From Agromyces cavernae (GTDB taxonomy: Bacteria > Actinomycetota > Actinomycetes > Actinomycetales > Microbacteriaceae): a DNA stretch of 64,000 bases. The stretch spans positions 744,001 to 808,000 of the forward strand of contig NZ_JAJNMP010000003.1 of NCBI RefSeq assembly GCF_021044935.1. Reading direction: 5' to 3'. This document shows positions 25,531 through 33,891 of this stretch, piece by piece. Under the pieces are notes generated by a model. The model was not told the DNA's origin. It did not search any database and saw nothing but the letters and a program-made list of their open reading frames with translations. Positions within the stretch are counted from its first letter, which is position 1. Every line of letters begins with the position of its first letter. A program made the translations under genes and the position numbers.

Positions 25531-26826
25531 ATGATGGTGATCGACCAGACCCGGGTGCCGACCGGGCGCGCCGTTCCGAGCGATGCCGAGCGGCTGGCCG
25601 CGCTGCGGCGCATGAAGCGGGTGGCGACGAGCCTGCTCGTCATGGCGGCGGCGGTGTTCGCGGTGTCGTTCGCGCTGCAGGACGACATCGCGTGGCTCGG
25701 GTACGTGCGTGCTGCGGCCGAAGGGGCGATGGTCGGGGCGATCGCGGACTGGTTCGCGGTGACGGCACTGTTCCGGCATCCGCTGGGCATCCCGATCCCG
25801 CACACGGCGATCATCCCGAAGCGCAAGGACGAGATCGGCGCGACGCTCGGGGCGTTCGTCGAGGACGAGTTCCTGAGCGAGGAGGTCGTCGTCGGCAAGC
25901 TCGCGTCGGTCGGCATCGCGCGGCGGCTCGGGGGTTGGCTCGCGGAGCCCGCGAACGCCGAGCGGGTGACCGCCGAGGCCGCCGTCGCGGCGCGGGGCGT
26001 GCTGACGCTGCTCGGCGACGACGACGTCGAAGACGTCATCGAGCGGCTCGCGCGACGGCACCTCTTCGAACCCGAGTGGGCGCCCGCGATCGGCCGCATC
26101 GGCGACCGGCTGGTGGCCGCCGATCAGCAGCGTGCGGCGATCGACGTCGTGCTCGAGAAGGCCGAGGCGTGGCTCGCCGCGCATCCCGAGGCATTCGGCC
26201 GCATGGTCTCCGACCGGCTGCCCCGCTGGGTGCCCGGGTTCGTCGACCGGCTCGTCGACGACCGGGCTCATCACGAGGTGCTCGCGTTCGTGCGGGAGGT
26301 GCGGGCGGAGCCGGGACATCCGCTTCGCCTCGCCATCGATCGCTGGCTCGCCGAGCTCGCGGACGACCTGCAGCACGATCCGGCCGTGATCGCCCGCGTC
26401 GAACGACTGAAGGCCGACCTGTTCGACAGTCCGCGCGTGCGCGAGTTCGCGGCCGAGGCGTGGGCGAGCGTCAAGCAGACCCTCGACGAGGCGCTCGCCG
26501 AACCCGCCGGCGAACTGCGCACCGGCCTGAGATCGGCCGTGATCGAGGTGGGCACCCGGCTCGCCGCCGACGAGGCGCTCGCCGCGAAGGTCGACGCCTG
26601 GGTCGTCGACGCCGCGGCGTACGTCGTGCGCAACTACCGGCACGAGATCGCGGGGGTCATCACCGAAACCGTCGAACGATGGGACCCGCGCGAGACGACC
26701 GAGAAGCTCGAGCTGCAGGTGGGACGCGACCTGCAGTTCATCCGCATCAACGGCACGGTCGTCGGCGCGCTCGCGGGCCTCGCGATCTACACGGTCGCCA
26801 CGGGGGTGCACGCCCTCGCCGTGTGA
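25531..26826 (+). CDS. DUF445 family membrane-associated protein
   Basis: 431 residues. A membrane helix near residues 36-52 is followed by the family signature GAMVGAIADWFAVTALFRHP (about 65-84) and IPHTAIIPKRKDEIGATLGAF. The long middle is helical and charged, and the protein ends with a second helix preceded by FIRINGTVVGALAGLAIY. The family (YheB-related) is common in bacteria; function is unknown, envelope-associated by topology. ATG 25531 and 25534 are adjacent in frame. The HD-GYP gene starts 14 bp after its stop. Confidence 0.9.
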   Translation: MMVIDQTRVPTGRAVPSDAERLAALRRMKRVATSLLVMAAAVFAVSFALQDDIAWLGYVRAAAEGAMVGAIADWFAVTALFRHPLGIPIPHTAIIPKRKDEIGATLGAFVEDEFLSEEVVVGKLASVGIARRLGGWLAEPANAERVTAEAAVAARGVLTLLGDDDVEDVIERLARRHLFEPEWAPAIGRIGDRLVAADQQRAAIDVVLEKAEAWLAAHPEAFGRMVSDRLPRWVPGFVDRLVDDRAHHEVLAFVREVRAEPGHPLRLAIDRWLAELADDLQHDPAVIARVERLKADLFDSPRVREFAAEAWASVKQTLDEALAEPAGELRTGLRSAVIEVGTRLAADEALAAKVDAWVVDAAAYVVRNYRHEIAGVITETVERWDPRETTEKLELQVGRDLQFIRINGTVVGALAGLAIYTVATGVHALAV

Positions 26827-26840
26827 GGGAGAATTGCCCC

Positions 26841-28451
26841 ATGGCCGCGGCCGACACCGTCGGAGAGCCGCGCGTGCATCGGCACGAGCTGCTCGCGGCG
26901 CTGTCGCGCGGCATCGACCTGTGCATGGGACAGCCCATGGGGCACACCCTCGGGCAGACCTACATCGCCCTGCTCCTCGCCGAACGTGCGGGGCTCGACG
27001 CCGACGCGCGGCGCGAGGTGTTCCACACCTCGATGCTGGCGTGGGCGGGATGCCATGTCGACTCGCTCGAGCAGGCGCGGTGGTTCGGCGACGACCATCG
27101 TGTCAAGGCGGACATCCGAACGGTCGACCTCGCCGACGACCGGGCCGCGATGGCCTTCATGGCCCACCACGTCGGGGCCGGTCAGCCATGGCCGCAACGC
27201 CGGCGCACGCTCGCCGCCTTCCGCGTCGAAGGCGTGCGCGATGCGTACGCGATGTTCGAGAACCACCGCCTGGCGGCCGCCGCGCTCGCCGAGGCGCTCG
27301 GAATACCCGCGAACCTGTGCACCGGCGCCGACCAGGTGTTCGAGCGGTGGGACGGCAACGGTGAACCCCGAGGTCTTCGCGGCACGGAGGTGGACTTCTC
27401 GGCTCGGGCGGCGAACCTCGGCGATGTCGTGATGGCGATCCGACGAGCAGGAGGGACGGATGCCGCCGTCGCCGTGGCACGCGCCCGTCGCGGCACGCAG
27501 CTCGATCCCGACCTCGTCGACCTGTTCTGCGACCAGGCCGACGCGATCTTCGCCGCCCTCACCGCCGTCGACGCGTTCGATGCGTCGATGCGGCTGGTTC
27601 CGAGCCTCGACGACGTACTCGACGACGATCGGCTCGACGAGGCGCTCGGTGTGCTCGCCGACTACGTCGATCTCAAGTCGCCGACGCTGCTCGGCCACCA
27701 GTCGGCCACGGCGGAGCTCGTCGACGCGGCGGCAGAGGTGTTCGGCCTCGGGACGAGCGAGCGCTCGGACGTGCGACGGGCCGCGCTGCTGCACGACCTG
27801 GGCAGGTTGGGCGTTCCGGCAGCCGTCTGGGAGTCGCCGGGCCCGCACACACCCGCGCAGGCCGAGCAGATGCGGCTGCACCCGTACCTCACCGAGGCGA
27901 TCCTCGAGCCGTTCCCGGGGTTGCGCGCGCACGGGCGCCTCGCCTGCCAGCATCACGAGCGCCTCGACGGATCGGGCTATCCCCGCGGCATCTCAGGTGC
28001 CGAGATCACTCCGCCGGCTCGACTGCTGGCGGCCGCGGACATGTACGCCTCGAAGTCCCGATACCGACCGCATCGTCCCGCGACACCCGCGACGGAGCTC
28101 CCGGCGGTGCTGCGTCGCGAGGTGCGCGAGGGGCGTCTGGACGCGGCTGCCGTCGAAGCTGTCTTGGTCGCCGCGGGTCACCGCCGCCACCTCCGTCGCG
28201 AGTGGCCGGCGGGCCTCACCGAACGCGAGGTGGAGGTGCTCGGGCACGCCGCACGGGGCCGCTCGAATGCCGAGATCGCGGCCGACCTCCACGTCTCGCC
28301 CAAGACGGTCGGCAACCACCTCGACCACATCTACACGAAGACCGGGGCGCGCAACCGTGCGACGATCGCCGTCTTCGCGATGCGGCACGGCCTCCTGGCC
28401 GACGAGCTTCCGCCGGGCGAGCGCGTCGGAGATGGGGTGTTCGCCCCATGA
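26841..28451 (+). CDS. HD-GYP phosphohydrolase fused to a LuxR-type DNA-binding domain
   Basis: 536 residues. The N-terminal half (about 1-280) starts HELLAALSRGIDLCMGQPMG and looks like an all-helical HD-related sensory region. The second part (about 290-420) is an HD-GYP domain: LLHDLGRLGVP (HD near 320), then CQHHERLDGSGYPRG with the GYP motif (near 378). The last 70 residues are a GerE/LuxR helix-turn-helix: LTEREVEVLGHAARGRSN, then EIAADLHVSPKTVGNHLDH. The HD-GYP family hydrolyses cyclic di-nucleotides or related phosphates, so this could be a direct sensor-regulator. ATG 26841 with GGGAGA upstream; the frame is open far upstream but that is antisense to pheA. Confidence 0.88.
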   Translation: MAAADTVGEPRVHRHELLAALSRGIDLCMGQPMGHTLGQTYIALLLAERAGLDADARREVFHTSMLAWAGCHVDSLEQARWFGDDHRVKADIRTVDLADDRAAMAFMAHHVGAGQPWPQRRRTLAAFRVEGVRDAYAMFENHRLAAAALAEALGIPANLCTGADQVFERWDGNGEPRGLRGTEVDFSARAANLGDVVMAIRRAGGTDAAVAVARARRGTQLDPDLVDLFCDQADAIFAALTAVDAFDASMRLVPSLDDVLDDDRLDEALGVLADYVDLKSPTLLGHQSATAELVDAAAEVFGLGTSERSDVRRAALLHDLGRLGVPAAVWESPGPHTPAQAEQMRLHPYLTEAILEPFPGLRAHGRLACQHHERLDGSGYPRGISGAEITPPARLLAAADMYASKSRYRPHRPATPATELPAVLRREVREGRLDAAAVEAVLVAAGHRRHLRREWPAGLTEREVEVLGHAARGRSNAEIAADLHVSPKTVGNHLDHIYTKTGARNRATIAVFAMRHGLLADELPPGERVGDGVFAP

Positions 28452-28513
28452 ACCGGCGCGCGTGCCGGTCGTAGCCTGAGCGCAGCCGCCGCACTCGCGG
28501 CGGGGAGGCGAGG

Positions 28514-29911
28514 GTGATCATGGCACTGCCGGAGGTCGCGCGCCGGACGCTGATCGGCGACCTGCGCGCGCGAGTGCGAGGAACCGTGATCGGCCGGGAC
28601 CACCCGGAGTACGACCACGCGAGGGCGGTCTGGAACGGCCTGATCGACCGGCATCCCGAGGTCGTCGTACGTTGTGCCGACGTCGATGACGTCGTCGCAT
28701 GCGTCGACGCGGCGCGGGTGCACCGACCGATCGTGTCGATCCGCGGCGGCGGGCACCAGGTCGCCGGGAGCGCCGTCTGCGACGACGGGCTGGTGATCGA
28801 CCTCTCCGGGATGCGCGACGTGGTCGTCGACCCGGTGGCCCGCACGGCTCGCGTGCAGGGTGGAGCACGTTGGGCCGACGTGGATGCCGCGACCCAGGCG
28901 TTCGGGCTCGCCGCACCGGGTGGCGAGGTCTCCGAGACCGGCGTCGCCGGCCTGACGCTGGGCGGCGGCCTCGGCCTGTTGCAGCGCACGCACGGCCTCA
29001 GCTGCGACAACGTGCTCTCGATGACCGTCGTCACCGCGGACGGCGTGGTGCGCACGGCGAGCGCTGACGAGCACGCCGACCTGTACTGGGCCCTGCGCGG
29101 GGCCGGCCGCGGGCTCGGGGTCGTCACCGAGTTCACGTTCGCGTTGCATCCACTCGGTCCCGACGTCGCCGCTGCGGCGTTCGTCTATGCGCCCGAGGAC
29201 GCCGGTGCGGTCTTCCGCTCCTGGCGACAGCTGGCCGCGGAGGCGCCGCCGACCATCGCACCCGAGTTCGCGCTCTGGGCGCTCCCGCCCGTCCCCGGTC
29301 TGCCTGATGAGATCATCGGCGTGCCGGTCGCACTCGCCTTCGGCACGTTCATCGGCGCGCCTGCCGATGCCGCGACGGCGCTCGAGCCGTTCTCGCGTCT
29401 CGGCGAGCCGATCCTCGATCTCAGCGGCACGACCACCTGGGTCGAGGCACAGAGCCAGTTCGATTTCGCGATCCCCGACGGCGGACGCTACTACTGGAAG
29501 TCGCATTTCATGGACGAGCCGGATGACGCGACCATCGACCTCATCGTCGGGCACGCCGCTCGCCGACCGGACCCGAACTCGGCCGTGTTCGTGCGGACCC
29601 TCGGCGGGGCGGTCGATCGGATCGGCTCCGACGAGACGGCCTTCGCGCATCGTGGTGCGCGTTTCAACGTGAGCGTGGACGCGATCTGGAGCGATCCCGC
29701 GCTCGACGACGACTCGATCGGCTGGGCGCGCGGGCTCTGGAACGCGCTCGAGCCGGTCTCCCGCGGGATGTACCTGAACTTCGCTGGGCTGGGTGAAGAG
29801 GAGGGCGCCGTCGGCGGCCTGATCCTCGGAGCGCACGAGGAGCGCGTCCGACGGATCCGGCGCACGTACGACCCAGAGGGTGTGTTCGAGTCGGCCGCGG
29901 CTCGTCCGTGA
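28514..29911 (+). CDS. FAD-binding oxidoreductase (PCMH/BBE type)
   Basis: 465 residues of the berberine-bridge/6-hydroxynicotine-oxidase-like family. The FAD domain has [18 protein letters not shown] (about 76-93), whose His is the usual site of covalent flavin attachment, and [20 protein letters not shown] followed by SCDNV. The middle is the substrate domain; the C-terminal BBE segment includes [11 protein letters not shown] and [10 protein letters not shown]. Substrate unknown. GTG 28514 has GGAGG six bases upstream (ATG 28520 is an alternative). R2 repeat sequence starts 10 bp after the stop. Confidence 0.9.
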   Translation: MIMALPEVARRTLIGDLRARVRGTVIGRDHPEYDHARAVWNGLIDRHPEVVVRCADVDDVVACVDAARVHRPIVSIRGGGHQVAGSAVCDDGLVIDLSGMRDVVVDPVARTARVQGGARWADVDAATQAFGLAAPGGEVSETGVAGLTLGGGLGLLQRTHGLSCDNVLSMTVVTADGVVRTASADEHADLYWALRGAGRGLGVVTEFTFALHPLGPDVAAAAFVYAPEDAGAVFRSWRQLAAEAPPTIAPEFALWALPPVPGLPDEIIGVPVALAFGTFIGAPADAATALEPFSRLGEPILDLSGTTTWVEAQSQFDFAIPDGGRYYWKSHFMDEPDDATIDLIVGHAARRPDPNSAVFVRTLGGAVDRIGSDETAFAHRGARFNVSVDAIWSDPALDDDSIGWARGLWNALEPVSRGMYLNFAGLGEEEGAVGGLILGAHEERVRRIRRTYDPEGVFESAAARP

Positions 29912-29921
29912 AGGTCGTCGA

Positions 29922-29995
29922 GGGTTTCGAGACGGCGCTGGCGCGCCTCCTCAACCCACGTTCGGGACTGCGGTGGCGCGCCTCCTCAACCCACG
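29922..29995. repeat. Palindromic repeat R2 with partial duplicate, upstream of pgm
   Basis: GGGTTTCGAGACGGCGCTGG then GCGCCTCCTCAACCCACG (29922-29960), then a second partial copy of GGCGCGCCTCCTCAACCCACG's first part at 29974-29995. It ends 13 bp before the pgm start, so it forms most of the pgm upstream region. Confidence 0.85.
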
Positions 29996-30008
29996 CAAGA
30001 CTGGGGGC

Positions 30009-31637
30009 ATGCACGAGCGCGCGGGAACCCAGGCGACCGGATCCGATCTCATCGACGTCGAGGCCCTCGTGAGGGCCTACTACGAGAAGAGGCCCGACGC
30101 CTCGATCCCCGAGCAGCGCGTCGTCTTCGGCACCTCGGGCCACCGGGGCTCGTCGCTCACCACGAGCTTCAACGAGCACCACATCCTCGCGACGACGCAG
30201 GCGATCGTCGACTACCGCACGTCGCGTGGCATCACGGGGCCGCTCTTCATCGGCGCCGACACCCACGCCCTGAGCGCCCCCGCCCAGACGACGGCCCTCG
30301 ACGTGCTCGTCGGCAACAAGGTGCGCGTGCTCGTCGACGAGTTCGACGACTACGTGCCGACGCCCGCGCTGAGCCACGCGATCCTGAAGTGGAACAACGA
30401 CCCCGAGACGCGCGGCGAGGGCGAGGCAGACGGCATCATCATCACGCCGTCGCACAACCCGCCCCAAGACGGGGGCTTCAAGTACAACCCGCCGCACGGC
30501 GGCCCCGCCGACTCCGAGGCGACCGCGTGGATCGCGAACCGTGCGAATGAGCTCATCGCCGGCGGGGGCGCCGAGGTGAACCAGGCCGAGCCGAGCGGCG
30601 TCGAGACCTACGACTTCCGCGGCAACTACGTCGCCGACCTCGCGAACATCATCGACTTCGAGGCCATCCGGCGCAGCGGCATCCGTATCGGCGCCCACCC
30701 GCTCGGCGGGGCATCAGTGCACTACTGGGCGGCGATCCGCGACCACTACGACCTCGACCTCACCGTCGTGAACGCGCGCGTCGACCCGACGTGGTCGTTC
30801 ATGACCCTCGACTGGGACGGCAAGATCCGCATGGACCCGTCGAGCGCGTCGGCGATGGCCTCGGTGCTCGCGCACCGGGGCGACTTCGACATCCTCACCG
30901 GCAACGACGCCGACGCCGACCGCCACGGCATCGTCACGCCCGACGGCGGACTCATGAACCCGAACCATTACCTGGCCGTGGCGATCGAGTACCTGTTCGC
31001 GCATCGTCCCGAGTGGAGCGCCGACGCCGCGATCGGCAAGACCCTCGTGTCGAGCTCGATGATCGACCGGGTCGCCGGATCGCTCGGCCGACGGCTCTGG
31101 GAGGTGCCGGTCGGGTTCAAGTGGTTCGTGCCGGGGCTCATCGACGGATCAGTCGGGTTCGGCGGCGAAGAGAGCGCCGGCGCGTCGTTCCTGCGGTTCG
31201 ACGGCTCGGTGTGGACGACCGACAAAGATGGCATCCTGCTCTGCCTGCTGGCGGCAGAGATCCGTGCGGTCACGGGCAAGTCGCCTTCCGAACTCTATGG
31301 GTCGCTGGTCGAGCGGTTCGGTGACCCGGCGTACGAGCGAACGGATGCCGCGGCATCCGCTGCCCAGAAGGCGGCCCTCGGCAAGCTCGACGGCGACGCG
31401 ATCTCTGCCACGGAACTGGCCGGCGAGCCCATCACGGCGAAGCTCTCGCACGCCCCCGGCAACGACGCGGCGATCGGCGGCGTCAAGGTGACGACCGAGA
31501 ACGCCTGGTTCGCCGCGCGTCCGAGCGGCACCGAAGACGTCTACAAGATCTACGCGGAGTCGTTCGAGGGGCCCGAGCACCTCAAGGCCGTGCAGGCTGC
31601 GGCGAAGCAGATCGTCGACGCGGCGCTCGCGGGCTGA
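30009..31637 (+). CDS. pgm: Phosphoglucomutase (alpha-D-glucose phosphate-specific)
   Basis: 542 residues, normal for the long alpha-PGM type. It interconverts glucose 1-phosphate and glucose 6-phosphate. The phosphoserine loop is [11 protein letters not shown] (Ser148), the metal loop is [11 protein letters not shown], the sugar-binding loop is GEESAGASF and the phosphate-binding loop is [12 protein letters not shown] near the C-terminus. [10 protein letters not shown] is the usual N-terminal signature. ATG 30009 with GGGGG directly upstream. R2 repeats stand on both sides of the gene. The product feeds sugars from the nearby beta-glucoside operon into glycogen, wall or trehalose synthesis (inference). 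Confidence 0.96.
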   Translation: MHERAGTQATGSDLIDVEALVRAYYEKRPDASIPEQRVVFGTSGHRGSSLTTSFNEHHILATTQAIVDYRTSRGITGPLFIGADTHALSAPAQTTALDVLVGNKVRVLVDEFDDYVPTPALSHAILKWNNDPETRGEGEADGIIITPSHNPPQDGGFKYNPPHGGPADSEATAWIANRANELIAGGGAEVNQAEPSGVETYDFRGNYVADLANIIDFEAIRRSGIRIGAHPLGGASVHYWAAIRDHYDLDLTVVNARVDPTWSFMTLDWDGKIRMDPSSASAMASVLAHRGDFDILTGNDADADRHGIVTPDGGLMNPNHYLAVAIEYLFAHRPEWSADAAIGKTLVSSSMIDRVAGSLGRRLWEVPVGFKWFVPGLIDGSVGFGGEESAGASFLRFDGSVWTTDKDGILLCLLAAEIRAVTGKSPSELYGSLVERFGDPAYERTDAAASAAQKAALGKLDGDAISATELAGEPITAKLSHAPGNDAAIGGVKVTTENAWFAARPSGTEDVYKIYAESFEGPEHLKAVQAAAKQIVDAALAG

Positions 31638-31659
31638 ACCCCGGCGTCGGAGCACGAGC

Positions 31660-31787
31660 GGGCTGAGGAGGGAGCGCAGCGACCGTCTCGAAACCCCTCT
31701 CGGCCGGGTTTCGAGACGCTGGTCTCGAGACGGCGCCAGGGCGCCTCCTCGACCCACCGCCTTCGTCGCTCCTCAACCCGCTGAGCC
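31660..31787. repeat. Compound R2 palindromic repeat downstream of pgm
   Basis: Several R2 arms in succession: GGCTGAGGAGGGAGCGC, GTCTCGAAACCC, GGGTTTCGAGACG, GGTCTCGAGACG and CTCCTCAACCC. Positions 31710-31782 match the reverse complement of 56007-56079 at 72 of 73 bases. Confidence 0.85.
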
Positions 31788-31810
31788 GGCTACTTCAGCG
31801 AGGCGGAGGG

Positions 31811-31840
31811 TTGCACGTCCACCGCCAACTGTTCTAGTAT
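31811..31840 (+). promoter_or_regulatory. Promoter of the GntR/DUF1648 operon
   Basis: TTGCAC (31811-31816) and TAGTAT (31835-31840) form a plausible sigma-70-type pair with an 18-bp spacer; the -10 lies inside the operator palindrome. Confidence 0.5.
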
Positions 31841-31853
31841 TTCTATAACAGTT
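31827..31853. promoter_or_regulatory. Operator palindrome of the YtrA-type GntR regulator
   Basis: AACTGTTCTAG and CTATAACAGTT (10 of 11 complementary) flank a TATTT centre, 15 bp before the regulator start codon and over the -10 box. AT-rich against a very GC-rich background. The position suggests autorepression. Confidence 0.7.
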
Positions 31854-31868
31854 GTGAAGGAGCCGAGC

Positions 31869-32219
31869 ATGCTCATCCGTGTCGATCCCGCGAGCGACGT
31901 GCCGATCTTCGCGCAGGTCGCGGCGTCGGTACGCGCCGACGCCGCCGCCGGCCGACTCCGACCGGGCGACCGGCTCCCCTCGGCCCGCGAGGTCGCGAGT
32001 TCACTCGAGGTCAACCTGCACACCGTGCTGCGCGCGTACCAAGAGCTGCGCGACGAGGGTCTCGTCGACATGCGGCGTGGCCGCGGTGCGGTCGTCACCG
32101 ACGCCGTCGAGCCGCTCGCCCAACTGCACGACGACGTGATCGCCCTCGCCCAGCGCGCCCGCGCGCTCGGCCTCTCACCCGACACCCTCGCCTCACTCGT
32201 GAAGGAGACGTTCCGATGA
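31869..32219 (+). CDS. GntR-family transcriptional regulator, YtrA subfamily
   Basis: 116 residues: a winged helix-turn-helix (about 10-72: IFAQVAASVRADAAAGRL, RPGDRLPSAREVASSLEVN, TVLRAYQELRDEGLVDMRRG) plus a short C-terminal helix pair, the size of the YtrA subfamily that lacks a large effector domain. ATG 31869 has AAGGAG six bases upstream. Its stop overlaps the start of the DUF1648 membrane-protein gene (ATGA), which matches the YtrA pattern of controlling membrane-protein operons. It probably represses its own operon through the palindrome at 31827-31853. Confidence 0.92.
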   Translation: MLIRVDPASDVPIFAQVAASVRADAAAGRLRPGDRLPSAREVASSLEVNLHTVLRAYQELRDEGLVDMRRGRGAVVTDAVEPLAQLHDDVIALAQRARALGLSPDTLASLVKETFR

Positions 32220-33238
32220 CCGCCACCCCCGACGTGCACACCGCCCGACGCCGCTATCTCGTGGTCGGCGTGATCGCCCCGATCGTGATCACGGCGATCG
32301 CCGTCGTGCTCATGCTCGTCTGGCTGCCCGAGGTTCCGGCGACGGTCGCCACGCACTGGTCGGGCGACGGCGGACCCGACGGATTCGCGCCCGCATGGAC
32401 GGTACCGCTCTTCACGGCCGTCCTCGGCGCCGGACTCGCGGCGATCTTCGCAGCGATGGTGCTCGTGCCGTCGCGCGACGGCGAGTGGGGGCCGACCCAT
32501 CGACTGCTCGGCGCCGTGGCGCTCGGCGCCACGACGCTGCTCGCGGTGGCCCTGACCTGGTCGTTCGGCATGCAGCGCGGGCTCGACGACGCGCACGATG
32601 CGCCGGGCGTCCTCCTGCCGCTCGCCGTGGGCGTCGCCGCCGGGCTCCTCGCCAGCGTCGCCGGGTGGTTCGCTCAGCCGAACGTCGTGACGAGCGGCGG
32701 GTCAGGGGCGACCATTCAGGCCGTCGAGGCCCTCACGCTCACGCCCGGTGAGCGCGTGGTCTGGGTTCGCACGACGACGATGTCGGCGGCGGCGATGCTC
32801 GCCATCACGGCCGCGATCGTCGCGCTCGCGGTCGGCACCATCGCACTGGCCGTGACGGGTTCGCCGGCGTGGTGGGCCATGCTCGCGACCGCACTCGTGC
32901 TGCTCGTCCTCGCGTGCGCGACGTTCGTGTTCCGAGTGCGCGTCGACCGTGCCGGGCTCACCGTGCGATCCGCGATCGGGGTGCCCCGATTCCACATCCC
33001 GCTCGGCGATATCGCCGACGCGGGCGTCACGACCGTGCGGCCGACGGCGGAGTTCGGCGGGTGGGGCGTCCGAGTCGGCCTCGACGGCCGCTTCGGCATC
33101 GTGCTGCACTCGGGCGAGGCGCTGCAGGTGGCGCGACACGACGGGCGCGTCTTCGTCGTGACGGTCGACGACGCCGCGACCGCTGCAGCGCTGCTCGAGG
33201 CGCTGACCGCGCGCAGGGTGGCTCCCTCGGCGGGCTGA
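32216..33238 (+). CDS. DUF1648 domain membrane protein
   Basis: 340 residues. The first 50 residues contain a helix and the DUF1648 signature PATVATHWSGDGGPDGFAP (about 42-60), followed by a helix pair, further helices at about 100-125 and 185-245, and a soluble C-terminal domain (about 245-340; VRVDRAGLTVRSAIGVPRFH) that resembles a PH-like segment. Related proteins (SdpI-like) are linked to immunity or envelope stress, but that role is not shown here. Overlaps the GntR gene by four bases and is likely controlled by it. Confidence 0.88.
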   Translation: MTATPDVHTARRRYLVVGVIAPIVITAIAVVLMLVWLPEVPATVATHWSGDGGPDGFAPAWTVPLFTAVLGAGLAAIFAAMVLVPSRDGEWGPTHRLLGAVALGATTLLAVALTWSFGMQRGLDDAHDAPGVLLPLAVGVAAGLLASVAGWFAQPNVVTSGGSGATIQAVEALTLTPGERVVWVRTTTMSAAAMLAITAAIVALAVGTIALAVTGSPAWWAMLATALVLLVLACATFVFRVRVDRAGLTVRSAIGVPRFHIPLGDIADAGVTTVRPTAEFGGWGVRVGLDGRFGIVLHSGEALQVARHDGRVFVVTVDDAATAAALLEALTARRVAPSAG

Positions 33239-33266
33239 CGCCCTCGCGGGCGGTGGCGGCTGGGCC

Positions 33267-33791
33267 TCAGAACGCCGACAGCACGACGCGGAAGGAACTG
33301 CCGCCCGACGCCCGCCGGTTCCCCGTGCGATCGGCGCGGTGCCGCGCACGGTGCTGCGACGGCGTAGCGACGGGTGCGTCGGGTTCGGGGGCATCGGGTT
33401 CGGCGACCTCGGGTTCGGGGGCCTCGGGTTCGGGGGCATCGGGTTCGGCGGCCTCGGGTTCGGCGGGCTCAGCGATCTGCGCGAGCTCAGCGACCACGAC
33501 CGGCTCGGCGACCTCGACCGGCTCAGGCTCGTCGGCGACCGCCGACAGTTCGACCTCCTCGACCCGCTCGTCTGCTTCGGCCTCGGCAGCGACATCCGAC
33601 GCCTCCGCGATCGCCGACGGCCCGACGACCTCGGGAGTCACCGCGGTCTCGCGATCGCCCACGCCGAGTCCGAAGAGCCCGAGGTCGACGTCAGCGGCCG
33701 GCGCGCGGAACGTCGAGCGACGGCGTTCGGGAAGGGGCGCGAGGTCGGTGTTCGGTTGGGACTTCGTCTTGGACTTCTTGATCTTGGGCAC
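33267..33791 (-). CDS. Acidic low-complexity protein with EPDAP-type repeats
   Basis: 174 residues. A basic start (MPKIKKSKTKSQP) is followed by a moderately normal stretch and then a Glu/Pro/Ala-rich region coded by a 15-bp tandem array (about 33378-33470; units such as EPDAP, EPEAP, EPEVA). It ends with a basic ARHRADRTGNRRASGG segment. A long frame on the other strand mirrors the array but is Gly/Phe-rich and lacks a natural start. The GTG start has no clear ribosome site. Function unknown; the charge pattern suggests a disordered linker protein. Confidence 0.5.
   Translation of the reverse strand: MPKIKKSKTKSQPNTDLAPLPERRRSTFRAPAADVDLGLFGLGVGDRETAVTPEVVGPSAIAEASDVAAEAEADERVEEVELSAVADEPEPVEVAEPVVVAELAQIAEPAEPEAAEPDAPEPEAPEPEVAEPDAPEPDAPVATPSQHRARHRADRTGNRRASGGSSFRVVLSAF
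33378..33470. repeat. 15-bp tandem array
   Basis: About six units of GGTTCGGSGGCMTCG. In-frame length keeps the acidic repeat protein open; the copy number may vary between strains. Confidence 0.75.
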
Positions 33792-33891
33792 GGGCGGTTT
33801 CCGATGTCGGCATTAAGGAGGACAGGCGATTCCACCACGCGATTTTGTGAGGAACCCTCTCACTGACTGGGAACCGGGTGTGAACGCGCTC

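Noticed and set aside
24531..28451. 1306-residue plus-strand frame
   Set aside because: Only the part from ATG 26841 is protein-like; upstream it is antisense to pheA and out of frame over the DUF445 gene.
33339..33866. 175-residue plus-strand frame over the acidic repeat gene
   Set aside because: Gly/Phe/Leu repeats with no natural start or ribosome site; it is the mirror of the 15-bp array.
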